Part shown: positions 37,857-46,655 of the stretch, piece by piece | How the letters are laid out: every line of letters starts with the position of its first letter | How positions within the stretch are numbered: position 1 is the first letter of the stretch | Assembly: GCF_003347495.1 (NCBI RefSeq) | Contig: NZ_QCXY01000001.1 | Span: 248,001 to 312,000 of the forward strand | From: Pleomorphovibrio marinus | GTDB taxonomy: Bacteria > Bacteroidota > Bacteroidia > Cytophagales > Cyclobacteriaceae | DNA: 64,000 bases | Direction of reading: 5' to 3' | Translations under genes and position numbers: made by a program | The notes under the pieces: model-generated | The model's database searches: none | Told to the model about the DNA's origin: nothing | The model's input: only the letters and a program-made list of their open reading frames with translations

Positions 37857-38996
37857 TTATCTTATAAGACCCCTTGATATGACTATTTTTTGAATCTCCG
37901 AGGTCCCTTCATAAATTTGGGTGATTTTTGCATCCCTCATCAATCTCTCTACATGATATTCTTTCACATACCCATACCCCCCATGGATCTGAACGGCCTC
38001 AACGGTAACCTTCATGGCAATTTCAGAGGCATAAAGCTTGGCCCTCGCACTGGCATCCGCGTAATCTTGATTTAAGTCCTTCAAATATGCTGCCCTCAAT
38101 ACCATAAGTCTGGCTGCATCTATCAAAGTAGCCATTTCAGCCAACTTGAACTGAATCGCTTGATGCTCACTAATGTGCTTCCCAAAGGTTTTCCGTTCCT
38201 TTGAGTATGCTAAAGCGAGTTCATAAGCTCCGGAAGCAATACCAAGAGCCTGTGCGGCAATCCCTATCCTTCCTCCGTTGAGGGTCTCCATGGCAAATTT
38301 AAACCCGAAACCCAGGCTCCCTATAAGATTATCCTTTGGCACTTTTACATCCGCGAACATCAGTGAATGGGTATCTGAGGACCTTATCCCTAACTTGTCC
38401 TCCTTTTTCCCTACCGAAAACCCCTCATATCCTTTCTCAAGGATAAATGCAGAAATCCCCTTGTGTCCCAAACCAGGTTCTGTTTGGGCCATTACCAGAT
38501 AAACCTCCGCAGAACCTCCATTGGTAATCCAGTTTTTAGTGCCATTGAGCAAAAAATAGTCTCCGTGATCCATTGCCGTAGTTTTTTGAGAGGTAGCATC
38601 AGAACCTGCTTCCGGCTCAGAAAGACAAAAAGCTCCTAAAATTTCCCCACTAGCAAGGCGCTTAAGGTATTTCTCCTTTTGCTTCTCGCTACCATATTTT
38701 TCTAGGCCCCAGCATACCAAGGAATTGTTAACGGACATAATAACAGAGCAAGATGCATCTACCTTGCTTATTTCCTCCACGGCCAATACATAGGACACTG
38801 TGTCCATGCCACCGCCAAGGAACTTTGGGGAAACCATCATACCCATAAAACCCAATTCCCCCATCATCTTCACCTGCTCCTTAGGAAAAAGGGCTTTTGA
38901 GTCCCTATCTACAACTCCGGACAATAGATGGGTCTGGGAAAAATCTCTTGCGGCCTCCCTTACAGCCTCCTGCTCTTCCGTCAAAGAAAAATCCAT
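37857..38996 (-). CDS. acyl-CoA dehydrogenase
   Basis: A 379-residue FAD enzyme. The ATG at 38996 is chosen because the typical N-terminus MDFSLTEEQEAVREAARDF begins there; a longer frame from 39050 is open. Family features are GAFCLSEPEAGSDATSQ (FAD/acyl-CoA binding), TKNWITNG, GKHISEHQAIQFKLAEMA, QIHGGYGYVKEY and the catalytic Glu in YEGTSEIQ near the end. It oxidises acyl-CoA to enoyl-CoA in fatty-acid or branched amino-acid breakdown and passes electrons to ETF. The glutamate position suggests a short-chain type. It is a single-gene unit. Confidence 0.94.
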   Translation of the reverse strand: MDFSLTEEQEAVREAARDFSQTHLLSGVVDRDSKALFPKEQVKMMGELGFMGMMVSPKFLGGGMDTVSYVLAVEEISKVDASCSVIMSVNNSLVCWGLEKYGSEKQKEKYLKRLASGEILGAFCLSEPEAGSDATSQKTTAMDHGDYFLLNGTKNWITNGGSAEVYLVMAQTEPGLGHKGISAFILEKGYEGFSVGKKEDKLGIRSSDTHSLMFADVKVPKDNLIGSLGFGFKFAMETLNGGRIGIAAQALGIASGAYELALAYSKERKTFGKHISEHQAIQFKLAEMATLIDAARLMVLRAAYLKDLNQDYADASARAKLYASEIAMKVTVEAVQIHGGYGYVKEYHVERLMRDAKITQIYEGTSEIQKIVISRGLIR

Positions 38997-39096
38997 ATTA
39001 TTACTCAAAACATTTGAGTGATAATATACATAAAAAAATTTGGGGAACAATTCCTGTCCCCCAAATTGAATTACATTTTTTTATGAAATGTTGCGA

Positions 39097-39789
39097 TTAA
39101 TCCCTATTTCCAAAGAAAATAAATAAATAATAAGCCAAAGTGGCCAATGAAGCCAACGCCGCCACCACATATGTCATGGCTGCCCATTTTAACGCATCTT
39201 TTGACATCCCATATTCATGAGCGGTAACGATATTCCTCTGTTTAACCCAGGCCAATGCCCTATTACTTGCATCAAACTCTACCGGAAGGGTAACAAGGGA
39301 GAATAAGGTAAGCATGCCATAAGATCCCACTACTACCATCCCCACCACCTCATAGGGCAATCCAAAAATTGCAATACCCCCAAAAAGGGCTCCAATAAGT
39401 ACAATGTTTAGGATCTTACCACTGATGTTTTGAATAGGGACCAACGCTGAACGAAGCTGAAGCCAAGCATAAGAAGTGGCATGTTGTACCGCATGACCAC
39501 ATTCGTGTGCCGCCACTGCTGTAGCCGCGGCATTCCTTCCATAATACACGTCGGGGCTCAAATTTACCGTTCTGTTCATGGGGTTGTAGTGATCAGACAG
39601 TTGCCCCTCCACACAATTCACCTTTACATTAGGGATGTTGTAATCGGCCAGCATAAGCTCAGCCACCTCCTTGCCGGAAAGATTGGCCTGCAAAGAAGTC
39701 TGGGAATACTTTTTGAATTTGTTTTTCAACTTGCTGCTTACCGCATATCCCAAAATGCCAAAGACAACTACAATTAATATTAGAATCAT
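39097..39789 (-). CDS. zinc membrane metallopeptidase, YugP family
   Basis: A 230-residue membrane protein of the neutral zinc metallopeptidase group (PF04298). The N-terminal membrane segment (LILIVVVFGILGYAVSS) is followed by the peptidase core with the zinc motif HECGH in AVAAHECGHAVQHA. Three further membrane helices follow (IVLIGALFGGIAIFG, VVVGSYGMLTLFSLV, AALASLATLAYYLFIFF). The substrate is unknown. It is downstream of the flippase-like gene at 39823 with only 33 bp between, so the two may share transcripts. Confidence 0.9.
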   Translation of the reverse strand: MILILIVVVFGILGYAVSSKLKNKFKKYSQTSLQANLSGKEVAELMLADYNIPNVKVNCVEGQLSDHYNPMNRTVNLSPDVYYGRNAAATAVAAHECGHAVQHATSYAWLQLRSALVPIQNISGKILNIVLIGALFGGIAIFGLPYEVVGMVVVGSYGMLTLFSLVTLPVEFDASNRALAWVKQRNIVTAHEYGMSKDALKWAAMTYVVAALASLATLAYYLFIFFGNRD

Positions 39790-39822
39790 TGCTTTATATT
39801 TTAATTTAAGATTTTTACGAAA

Positions 39823-40824
39823 CTACTCCCTTTTAAGTTTTGGACTTTTGTCAAGTTTCCAAAGCGCTAATACACTTACAATGCCAAAGACAAGAATAGT
39901 GAGAACCTGGGAACCATGGACCACCACGGCAAATATTTTTCCTTCCTCTTCATCCAGGCCGTAAAACACCAAGATGAAGGCCACCAATGCATGGAAAGTC
40001 CCTATTCCACCTTGTACAGGTGCCACCATTCCAATACTCCCCATTACCATGACCATTAAAACGGCTGTTGGAGTCAACATTTCGGTCACAGGCATCGCTA
40101 GAGCCAGCCAGTACATCATCAGGTAATATATTATCCAAATTGATACCGAAGCAACCCAAAACCCCCAAACATTGGAAATTAACCCCACACTTTTTAAACC
40201 TGCCACAAACTGAGTGACAAACTGACGTGCTTTGTTGACAATTTGGCTTTGCGCAAGAAGCCTGCTCAGCAAGAAGCCAATGACAAAAAGGAGCAACACG
40301 ATAATAAAGAAAAAAGGCATAAAGTTCACCACCTTTTCGGAGAGACTCTCTAAAGCGCCGAGCTTAGCAAGTATGCTGAAAAAGGTCCCTTTCTCCAAAT
40401 AGAGTGCAAGTAGTACCGCAAGCAGCATAAAAAGCATGTCTACAGTTCGCTCCAATACCACTGTGCCCAACAGTTTACCGACCGGAACTTTGCTGATCCT
40501 GTTTACGGCTCCACACCTTGCTAATTCGCCGGCCCTTGGCAATAGGAGGTTCACAAGGTAGCCAAACATTAGCCCCCAAAATACAGGCAAAATACTAACT
40601 TTCCCCTCTTCTTCTGTGTTTATCAGCAGCTTCCACCTCCATGCCCTGATATAGTACCCCAAAATGGAAACCGCTATGGAAAGTGCTACCCATAGAAAGG
40701 ATGTCTTTCTGAGGGCATCGTAAAGTTGGCTTATGCTTAAGTCCTTGTACAAATACCAAAATAAACCCAAGGCCAAAGCAAGGGGAACGATAACTTGTAA
40801 AATTGTTTTTGAAATCCCCTTCAA
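39823..40824 (-). CDS. flippase-like domain protein (lysylphosphatidylglycerol synthase TM region family)
   Basis: A 333-residue inner-membrane protein of PF03706 (AglD/MprF-like flippase domain), with about eight membrane segments. Typical stretches are LWVALSIAVSILGYYIRAWRWKLL, VFWGLMFGYLVNLLLPRAGELARCGAVNR and the later VQGGIGTFHALVAFILVFYGL. The AGELARC segment is the usual conserved loop. It lacks the synthase catalytic domain, so it would move a lipid or lipid-linked molecule and not modify it. It is adjacent to panD (1 bp gap) and so is probably in a panC-panD-flippase operon. Confidence 0.88.
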   Translation of the reverse strand: MKGISKTILQVIVPLALALGLFWYLYKDLSISQLYDALRKTSFLWVALSIAVSILGYYIRAWRWKLLINTEEEGKVSILPVFWGLMFGYLVNLLLPRAGELARCGAVNRISKVPVGKLLGTVVLERTVDMLFMLLAVLLALYLEKGTFFSILAKLGALESLSEKVVNFMPFFFIIVLLLFVIGFLLSRLLAQSQIVNKARQFVTQFVAGLKSVGLISNVWGFWVASVSIWIIYYLMMYWLALAMPVTEMLTPTAVLMVMVMGSIGMVAPVQGGIGTFHALVAFILVFYGLDEEEGKIFAVVVHGSQVLTILVFGIVSVLALWKLDKSPKLKRE

Positions 40825-40825
40825 A

Positions 40826-41173
40826 CTATTGGAGCTTGTTTTGACTATCCGGGAAAATCACTACAGGTTTATACGACTTGGCAGAGGCTATATCCATGCT
40901 GCAATAGGAAATGATGATAATGATATCGCCCACCTGAGCCTTTCTGGCTGCGGGGCCATTAAGACATATTTGACCACTTCCCCTTTCTCCCTTTATGACA
41001 TAGGTCTCAAGTCGTTCCCCATTGTTTATATTTACGATCTGCACCTTCTCATTCTCGATGATTTGAGCAGCGTCCATCAAATCTTCGTCTATGGTAATGC
41101 TCCCTACGTAATGTAGTTCTGCCTGCGTAATTTTAACCCGATGAATCTTGGATTTTAGAAGCTGGATTTGCAT
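40826..41173 (-). CDS. panD: aspartate 1-decarboxylase proenzyme
   Basis: A 115-residue pyruvoyl enzyme. The self-cleavage site Gly24-Ser25 lies in HYVGSITID, giving a beta chain of 24 residues and an alpha chain with the N-terminal pyruvoyl from Ser25. Downstream are [19 protein letters not shown] and the substrate-binding [22 protein letters not shown]. It makes beta-alanine from aspartate for pantothenate and CoA synthesis. It lies 11 bp after panC, the next enzyme in the pathway, and 1 bp before the flippase gene. It should need a PanM-like maturation factor only in enterics, so none is expected here. Confidence 0.96.
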   Translation of the reverse strand: MQIQLLKSKIHRVKITQAELHYVGSITIDEDLMDAAQIIENEKVQIVNINNGERLETYVIKGERGSGQICLNGPAARKAQVGDIIIIISYCSMDIASAKSYKPVVIFPDSQNKLQ

Positions 41174-41184
41174 GGTTTGACTTT

Positions 41185-42051
41185 TTATTCAGGATGGAAT
41201 CCTATAATTTCATTGTCTATTAATCTGATATCCCCTAAGTGGGCAGCTATGCAAAGTGCAAACTCGGCATCTGCTGCACAATGCTGCACAATGACAAAAT
41301 CTGGCAACCGGACAAGTTCGAAATATTCCAATTTAAGACTATCGATACCTTCCAACTCTTTAGTTAAAGTTCTTTTAACCTCCTGCCAGGTCTTTTTATG
41401 CAATAACCTCTTTTTTGCCAATGAAAGGGTTTCATACAGCTTGGGGGCGATTTTCCTTTCGGCCAACCCCAACCTAAGGTTTCTGGAAGAGAAAGCAAGA
41501 CCATCCTCCTCTCTTACCGTTGGCACCACCACTATCTTCACACCAAAACTAAGTCCTTCGACTAGAAGGTTGATTACATATGCTTGTTGCAAGTCCTTTT
41601 GGCCAAAAAATGCCAAATCTGGTTGAACCAAGTGCAACAACTTGGCTACAACAATTCCAACTCCATTAAAGTGCCCTGGCCTAAACTTGCCTTCCAACAT
41701 ATTGTCAAAATTGGGGAAAGACAAGGATAAGCCTACTTGCTTGGGGTAAATTTCTTTAGTACTTGGAATGAAAACCAAATCCACCATCTCCTTTTTCAAT
41801 AACTCAAGGTCAAATTCCAGGGTGTTGGGGTAATTCTCAAAGTCTTTAACCTGATTAAACTGTATGGGATTTACAAAAATGCTAACGACCACATAGTCGC
41901 TTTGAGATTTGGCAGCACGGATAAGTGCCAAATGCCCTTGGTGCAGTGCGCCCATTGTGGGCACCAAACCTATACTTGGGAAAGTGCCTCTAACGTGGTT
42001 AAGGACTGACTTTAGTGCCTCAATTTCCTTTACAATCTTCAATGAAAGCAA
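41185..42051 (-). CDS. panC: pantothenate synthetase
   Basis: A 288-residue enzyme that joins pantoate and beta-alanine with ATP. It has the nucleotidyl-transferase motif [16 protein letters not shown] (HxGH), then [35 protein letters not shown], and [16 protein letters not shown], with SSRNLRL near the end. There is no in-frame ATG near the N-terminus. TTG at 42051 or 42042 must be the start (the latter gives [14 protein letters not shown]). The next step is panD downstream. The GT5 gene at 42170 is divergent, with about 118 bp between them. All catalytic residues I can check are present. Confidence 0.95.
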   Translation of the reverse strand: MLSLKIVKEIEALKSVLNHVRGTFPSIGLVPTMGALHQGHLALIRAAKSQSDYVVVSIFVNPIQFNQVKDFENYPNTLEFDLELLKKEMVDLVFIPSTKEIYPKQVGLSLSFPNFDNMLEGKFRPGHFNGVGIVVAKLLHLVQPDLAFFGQKDLQQAYVINLLVEGLSFGVKIVVVPTVREEDGLAFSSRNLRLGLAERKIAPKLYETLSLAKKRLLHKKTWQEVKRTLTKELEGIDSLKLEYFELVRLPDFVIVQHCAADAEFALCIAAHLGDIRLIDNEIIGFHPE

Positions 42052-42125
42052 GCTTAGTTTTTACAAAATAGCTGCAAAAGTATATCATTCTGAATAAAAA
42101 CAATGGTTTTTTCTGATTTTTTTCG

Positions 42126-42133
42126 TAATTTTG
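42126..42133 (+). promoter_or_regulatory. candidate -7 promoter element of the GT5 gene (TAATTTTG)
   Basis: TAATTTTG matches TAnnTTTG and lies 36 bp before the ATG at 42170, so a transcript of about 30 bases of leader is expected. A weak TGG is at the -33 position. The panC promoter should lie in the same short divergent region. Confidence 0.5.
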
Positions 42134-42169
42134 TAGTCCCGTTATATCCCTAAATAAAAAATACAAGAC

Positions 42170-42985
42170 ATGTCAAAACTTCGAATCCTTTATGTAGCAA
42201 GTGAAATCAACCCATTTTTGCAGACTTCGGAAGTGGCTAACTTCGTAAGGGCCTTGCCCCAAGCCATGCAGGAGAGGGGCATGGAAATACGAATTCTCGT
42301 CCCCAGGTTTGGGTTGATCAACGAAAGGAAAAACCGACTACATGAAGTGGTGAGGCTCTCCGGCATCAACATATCAGTAGGAGAAGAGGAGAAGCCTCTT
42401 ATTATCAAAGTGGCCTCTATACCAAATGCAAAGCTGCAGGTATATTTTATTGACAATGAAGACTATTTTCAGCGAAAAAGCGTTTTCTTTGACAAGCAAA
42501 ACAAGTTCTATGAAGATAATGACGAAAGGGCTATCTTTTTCTGCAAAGGCGTGTTGGAAACTGTGAAAAAGTTGGGCTGGGCTCCAGACGTAGTACACTG
42601 TAACGACTGGATGACTAGCCTTATCCCGCTTTATTTGAAAACAACCTATAAAAAAGAACCCCTTTTTAAGGACACAAAATCCGTATTTGCCATTTACAAT
42701 AACGGATTTAATCATAAATTTGGGGACGATTTGTTTGACAAAATCAAAATGGTGGATATCGACGACCAGTTGCTGGATCCTATCAAAACCAAAGACTACG
42801 AAGGGTTTACCAAATTGGGTACTACCTATGCGGATGTGGTCGTAAGGGGAGAAGACACTTCAGGAAGTTTAATTCATTTAATCGAGGAGACATCTAATAA
42901 AGATAAAAGGTTTGAAATTAACAGTGAGGAAGAAGGTCAGCTTTTTGAAAGCTATTACAATATTTATACAGAGCTCGCCGGTTAA
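42170..42985 (+). CDS. short glycogen/starch-synthase-like protein (GT5 N-terminal domain only)
   Basis: A 271-residue protein. It matches only the first half of a GT5 glycogen synthase: KLRILYVASEINPFLQTSEVANFVRALPQ, EIRILVPRFGLINER and the domain segment WAPDVVHCNDWMTSLIPLYLK. Glycogen synthase normally has about 480 residues, with a second Rossmann domain that binds ADP-glucose. That domain is missing. The normal GlgA KxGGL motif is replaced by LQTSEVANF. It is thus likely a regulatory or lost-activity form. The DUF4270 lipoprotein overlaps its end, which is a common arrangement in the phylum. Confidence 0.85.
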   Translation: MSKLRILYVASEINPFLQTSEVANFVRALPQAMQERGMEIRILVPRFGLINERKNRLHEVVRLSGINISVGEEEKPLIIKVASIPNAKLQVYFIDNEDYFQRKSVFFDKQNKFYEDNDERAIFFCKGVLETVKKLGWAPDVVHCNDWMTSLIPLYLKTTYKKEPLFKDTKSVFAIYNNGFNHKFGDDLFDKIKMVDIDDQLLDPIKTKDYEGFTKLGTTYADVVVRGEDTSGSLIHLIEETSNKDKRFEINSEEEGQLFESYYNIYTELAG

Positions 42986-44318
42986 GCTGGCTGCAGCACT
43001 GTCTATCATTTTATCTATAAATTCCTGTTCCGATCCCTCAGAGATCGGTCTAGTTCTAGATCCAAGCACAGAGCAGATAGGGGTGTTTTATTCAGAAATA
43101 CCCCTATCTGCTTCAATGGTTTTATTGGACTCCTTCAATACCACAAGTAGTCAGGGGAGGATAATCGTGGGGGGAGACAAGAGTGACTTTTTTGGGGTAA
43201 CTGAAGCCATAGGTTTTAGCAGGCTATCCTTCAACCCCGGAGCCTCCCTGCTCAGGGAAGATGCTATTTTCGACTCCGCGAAATTTTCCATCAATGTTTC
43301 CAACCTGGAAGGAGAGAACTTTGATCAACCTAAAAATTTTCAGGTACATCGGCTTACCCAAGCCCTGCTTGACACCACCTATTATAATTTCGACAAGTTG
43401 GATTATGATGCTGAAAATCCTATTGCTTCGGGTTCCTTTATCCTAAAGCCCGACACCGTCAATACACTTACCATGGATTTGGATTCCGATCTAGCAGCAG
43501 ATTTATTTGGAAAATTGACCACCAATGACCCGGTTTTCTCCAACATCTTTACCTTTCGGGAATACTTCAAGGGCATAGCTATTAAAGGCAACCCGGATGA
43601 AAACATCAACATTTCCGCCAATATAGGTGGTGGTACTGGAATGACTATTTATTACCACTATGATGAAGACACCGTTAGCAGGACTTACCCTATCAACACC
43701 ATACAATCCAGGCATTTTACGCATGTCAACAATGACCCGTCCGGCACCCCTCTGGAAAATGTAATGGAAAGGGGACAGTCCTTTGATGTACCTGGTGACT
43801 ACCTAGGAAGCAAGTCGGGTCTGGGGCTTTTATTGAAGCTGGACACTTCACCAATTCAGGAATTTCTGGATACCTTGGCTAATGTAAGTTTCAACCAAGT
43901 ACAGCTAGAAATAGGACCTATAGCTGATTACCCCGAACACAGAACCCCACACAACCGATTGCTTATGTATTTCAGTACAGATAACAATCGGATAATGGTT
44001 AGGTCAGATGGTGCCTTGGTGGCCGTGCAACAAGAAAACGCCAACCAAACAAACCAGGACAGTCAGGGGAATGTGGTTCCGGCAGTAAGTAATCAAACTT
44101 CCCTTATACTTGACACGGAGAGCCGTGTTTTCAGAAACCAGGTCACTTCCTATATAAATGCACTTTATCGTTCTGGGTTAGAAAGAAGGGATTTGCTAGT
44201 TTATCCTAGAGATCCCAACTCCCAAGGTGCGGACCATTTTAAGAGATCCCTTAGGGAATACCAAGTAAGGAAAGACCACATCATGCTTAAGGTTTACTAT
44301 ACAAAAGTCAAGCGTTAG
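42912..44318 (+). CDS. DUF4270 lipoprotein
   Basis: A 468-residue protein of the DUF4270 family, confined to Bacteroidota. TTG at 42912 or GTG at 42924 start the frame, because there is no ATG before the signal. Either overlaps the GT5 gene by about 60-74 bases in another frame. The lipobox is ALSIILSINSC, followed by SDPSEIGLVLDP, a characteristic N-terminal segment of the family. Middle segments such as GFSRLSFNPGASLLREDAIFDSAKF and VQLEIGPIADYPEHRTPHNRLLMYF also fit. The protein is probably exposed on the outer membrane. Its role is unknown, but its position after a glycogen-synthase-like gene is recurrent. Confidence 0.88.
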   Translation: MKLTVRKKVSFLKAITIFIQSSPVKLAAALSIILSINSCSDPSEIGLVLDPSTEQIGVFYSEIPLSASMVLLDSFNTTSSQGRIIVGGDKSDFFGVTEAIGFSRLSFNPGASLLREDAIFDSAKFSINVSNLEGENFDQPKNFQVHRLTQALLDTTYYNFDKLDYDAENPIASGSFILKPDTVNTLTMDLDSDLAADLFGKLTTNDPVFSNIFTFREYFKGIAIKGNPDENINISANIGGGTGMTIYYHYDEDTVSRTYPINTIQSRHFTHVNNDPSGTPLENVMERGQSFDVPGDYLGSKSGLGLLLKLDTSPIQEFLDTLANVSFNQVQLEIGPIADYPEHRTPHNRLLMYFSTDNNRIMVRSDGALVAVQQENANQTNQDSQGNVVPAVSNQTSLILDTESRVFRNQVTSYINALYRSGLERRDLLVYPRDPNSQGADHFKRSLREYQVRKDHIMLKVYYTKVKR

Positions 44319-44406
44319 ACGGATAGCATTTCTCCATTCAACTTCTCGATATTTTTTTGACTTGTGCTTGTTGATTAGGTGAATTTTGAACAGATTTGTA
44401 TTTATT

Positions 44407-44488
44407 GCGCACGTGGCGAAATTGGTAGACGCACTGTCTTCAGGTGGCAGCGCCTTCGGGTGTGAAGGTTCGAGTCCTTTCGTGCGCA
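44407..44488 (+). tRNA. tRNA-Leu (CAG)
   Basis: The acceptor stem is GCGCACG (44407-44413) paired with CGTGCGC (44481-44487), followed by discriminator A. The anticodon stem CTGTC/GGCAG holds loop TTCAGGT, so the anticodon is CAG and the tRNA reads CUG. A long variable arm of the class II type (CGCCTTCGGGTGTG) and the T arm AAGGTTCGAGTCCTTT are present. CCA is not encoded. Leu identity is supported by the class II form and the TGGCGAAATTGGTAGACGC D-arm. Confidence 0.96.
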
Positions 44489-44597
44489 CTTTTCTTTTTC
44501 CCAGAAAAGTATTGGCTCCGCTTTTATACACATTTTGAAAATTTGTGTCAAATTACCTATCTTCACTCTCAGCAATTTACTAATTTCCAGTATACCC

Positions 44598-44683
44598 ATG
44601 AAATGCCCATGAGAAAAATTCTCATACAGGGGGATGATTAATCTGGGCATTCCATCTGACCGCTGAAAAAAAATTATAAACAG
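44598..44683 (+). repeat. diverged single repeat unit ending at the PIG-L gene start
   Basis: An 86-bp stretch begins ATGAAAT and ends AAATTATAAACAG directly before ATGAAAACC of the PIG-L gene. It follows the same order as the 88-bp units at 17577 and 46656 (GGGGGATGATTA, then ATTCCATCTGACCGCTGAAAAAAAATT), with about a third of the bases changed. It is an old or decayed copy that still ends at the gene start. Confidence 0.6.
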
Positions 44684-45577
44684 ATGAAAACCAAAACTTT
44701 ACCAGCATTTTTACTGCTTGCAATTCTTCTCTTCCTTATTAATGTACCGACCAAAGGCCAGGAAGACAAACCCCTCAATATTATTATGATTGGTGCCCAT
44801 CCAGATGATTGCGACATCAAGGGAGGGGGTACGGCAGCCATTTTTGTGGAGATGGGGCATAACGTGAAGTTTGTCTCTGTGACAAATGGGGATGCAGGCC
44901 ACATGTCTGAGGGAGGAGGAATGCTGGCTAAAAGGAGAAGGGAAGAAACTAAGGAAGTGGCCAGAAGACTGGGTATATCGTACGATGTGCTGGATAATCA
45001 CGACGGGGAACTATTGGCAACCTTACCTGTGCGTCTGCAGATCATTCGGTTAATCAGAGACTGGGATGCGGATGTGGTAATTTCCCACCGACCAAACGAC
45101 TACCACCCGGATCACAGATATACCGCAATTTTGGTACAGGATGCAGCCTACATGGTGGGTGTTCCTAATATTGCCCCAGACACCCCACCCCTTTCAAAAA
45201 ACCCGGTGTTCTTATATTTCCAGGATAACTTCCAAAAGCCAAACCCATTCACGGCAGATATTGCAGTGGATATCACTTCTGTAATAGACAAAAAAATATA
45301 TGCCATGGATGCCCATGAATCCCAATTTTATGAGTGGCTTCCTTGGATTGGCAGGTATGAAGATGAAGTCCCTGAAAGCAGCGAGGAAAGAAAGGAATGG
45401 TTGAAAACCAAACGCTGGGGAAGTATGAGCCCTGAAGCCATTACCGCTCTGGAACGATGGTATGGGCCTGAAAAAGCCGCTCAGGCTGAATATGCGGAAG
45501 CTTTCGAAATCTGTGAATATGGTAGCAGACCCAATGAAGAGGAAATCAAACGGCTTTTTCCCATGCTTCAAAAATGA
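44684..45577 (+). CDS. PIG-L family deacetylase, exported
   Basis: A 297-residue protein with a signal peptide (LLLAILLFLINVPTKGQ). The PIG-L/LmbE domain has GAHPDDCDIKGGG (zinc ligands His-Asp-Asp) and the third zinc His in SHRPNDYHPDHRYTAILV. These enzymes remove N-acetyl groups from sugars such as GlcNAc. It is outside the cytoplasm. The C-terminal 90 residues are a common extension with WYGPEKAAQAEYAEAFEI. The upstream diverged repeat unit touches its start codon. No sugar uptake gene is adjacent. Confidence 0.92.
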   Translation: MKTKTLPAFLLLAILLFLINVPTKGQEDKPLNIIMIGAHPDDCDIKGGGTAAIFVEMGHNVKFVSVTNGDAGHMSEGGGMLAKRRREETKEVARRLGISYDVLDNHDGELLATLPVRLQIIRLIRDWDADVVISHRPNDYHPDHRYTAILVQDAAYMVGVPNIAPDTPPLSKNPVFLYFQDNFQKPNPFTADIAVDITSVIDKKIYAMDAHESQFYEWLPWIGRYEDEVPESSEERKEWLKTKRWGSMSPEAITALERWYGPEKAAQAEYAEAFEICEYGSRPNEEEIKRLFPMLQK

Positions 45578-45628
45578 TGGACCAATCGACATTTTGTTCT
45601 TAATAATAATTAATGGGTAAATCAATTT

Positions 45629-45752
45629 ATGAAATCGAGCCTGTCCTGACGGCAGTCAGGGCATGACGAGCACGTCACACACTGGGATGCCCCGATAGCT
45701 ATCGGGGAGATGCGAGATTCCATATGGCCTTTAAAAAACAAATTATAATCAT
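45629..45752 (+). repeat. single repeat unit ending at the SDR gene start
   Basis: A 124-bp unit that starts ATGAAATCGAGC and ends AATTATAATCAT immediately before ATGAAA of the SDR gene. It differs from the 102-bp unit at 46744 by one clean 22-bp insertion after TCGAGC (a CCTGACGG/CAGTCAGG palindrome). The remaining 90 bp are identical. It also holds CCCCGATAGCTATCGGGG (45690-45707). Confidence 0.9.
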
Positions 45753-46511
45753 ATGAAAGAAAAAAACGTACTGGTAACCGGAGGTGCCAGTGGAATAGGT
45801 CTAGCCATATCAAAAAGGTTTGCTTCCTCTGGAGCCAATGTGTTTCTGCTTGACTTCAATGAAAAAACAGGTCAGGAAGAAGCCAAAAAAATCCAGCAAC
45901 AAGGAGGAAATGCCATTTTCAAAAAGGTAGATGTTTCTGACCAGCTTGAGGTAATAAAAGTCATAGAAGAGATTTCCGGCAATTTGGACGTATTGGTGAA
46001 CAATGCGGGAATTTCCCATGTAGGCAACTTGGAACAGACCTCTGAAGAGGATTTGGATAAGCTAATGGCTGTAAATATAAAGGGCGTTTACAATTGTTCC
46101 TTGGCAGCAATTGCCAGAATGAAGGCCCAAGGAGGAGGGGTGATTATCAACATGGCCTCGGTAGCCGCCACCATGGGCATTCAAGATAGATTTGCCTATT
46201 CCATGACTAAAGGTGCCGTGCTTACTATGACCCTTTCCATCGCAAGGGACTATGTGGCTGACAATATACGCTGCAATGCGATTTCCCCTGCAAGGGTCCA
46301 CACCCCATTTGTGGACGGATACCTGGCTAAAAATTACCCCGGTAAAGAAGAGGAGATTTATGGGCAACTGGCAGCTACACAACCCATAGGAAGAATGGGT
46401 ACCCCGGAGGAAGTGGCCAATATGGCTTATTTTCTCGCTTCAGAGGAAGGAGCCTTCCTCACCGGAGCCAATTACTTGGTAGATGGGGGATTCACAAAAT
46501 TAAAAATGTAA
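45753..46511 (+). CDS. SDR-family oxidoreductase
   Basis: A 252-residue short-chain dehydrogenase. The NAD(P) loop is TGGASGIGLA (residues 9-18), with the acidic Asp34 (LLDFNEKTG) that favours NAD. The catalytic residues are Ser136 (INMASVAATMG), Tyr149 and Lys153 (AYSMTKGA). The C-terminus has LTGANYLVDGGFT. Together with the next gene, an FAH-family hydrolase, it resembles the pair that oxidises and cleaves 2-keto-3-deoxy-L-fuconate in non-phosphorylated L-fucose breakdown (inference). The gene start coincides with the end of a repeat unit. Confidence 0.93.
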   Translation: MKEKNVLVTGGASGIGLAISKRFASSGANVFLLDFNEKTGQEEAKKIQQQGGNAIFKKVDVSDQLEVIKVIEEISGNLDVLVNNAGISHVGNLEQTSEEDLDKLMAVNIKGVYNCSLAAIARMKAQGGGVIINMASVAATMGIQDRFAYSMTKGAVLTMTLSIARDYVADNIRCNAISPARVHTPFVDGYLAKNYPGKEEEIYGQLAATQPIGRMGTPEEVANMAYFLASEEGAFLTGANYLVDGGFTKLKM

Positions 46512-46528
46512 CTAACATACACCAACAC

Positions 46529-46655
46529 ATGAATTGGCCATGAGCAAATTTTGCTTTTCCAATAGAAAATGAATATTCAATTAAAGAACCAATAGCCTAG
46601 ATTAGAAATGGTTCTGCCCTTTCCCTCTGACCATTAAAAAACAAATTATAATCAT
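46529..46655 (+). repeat. probable diverged repeat unit before the array at 46656
   Basis: ATGAATTGGCCATGAGC resembles the start of the diverged unit at 44598, and the end CCATTAAAAAACAAATTATAATCAT is the normal unit end, followed by ATGAAATCGAGC. The middle is too changed to align. It leaves little non-repeat sequence between the SDR stop and the next unit. Confidence 0.45.
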
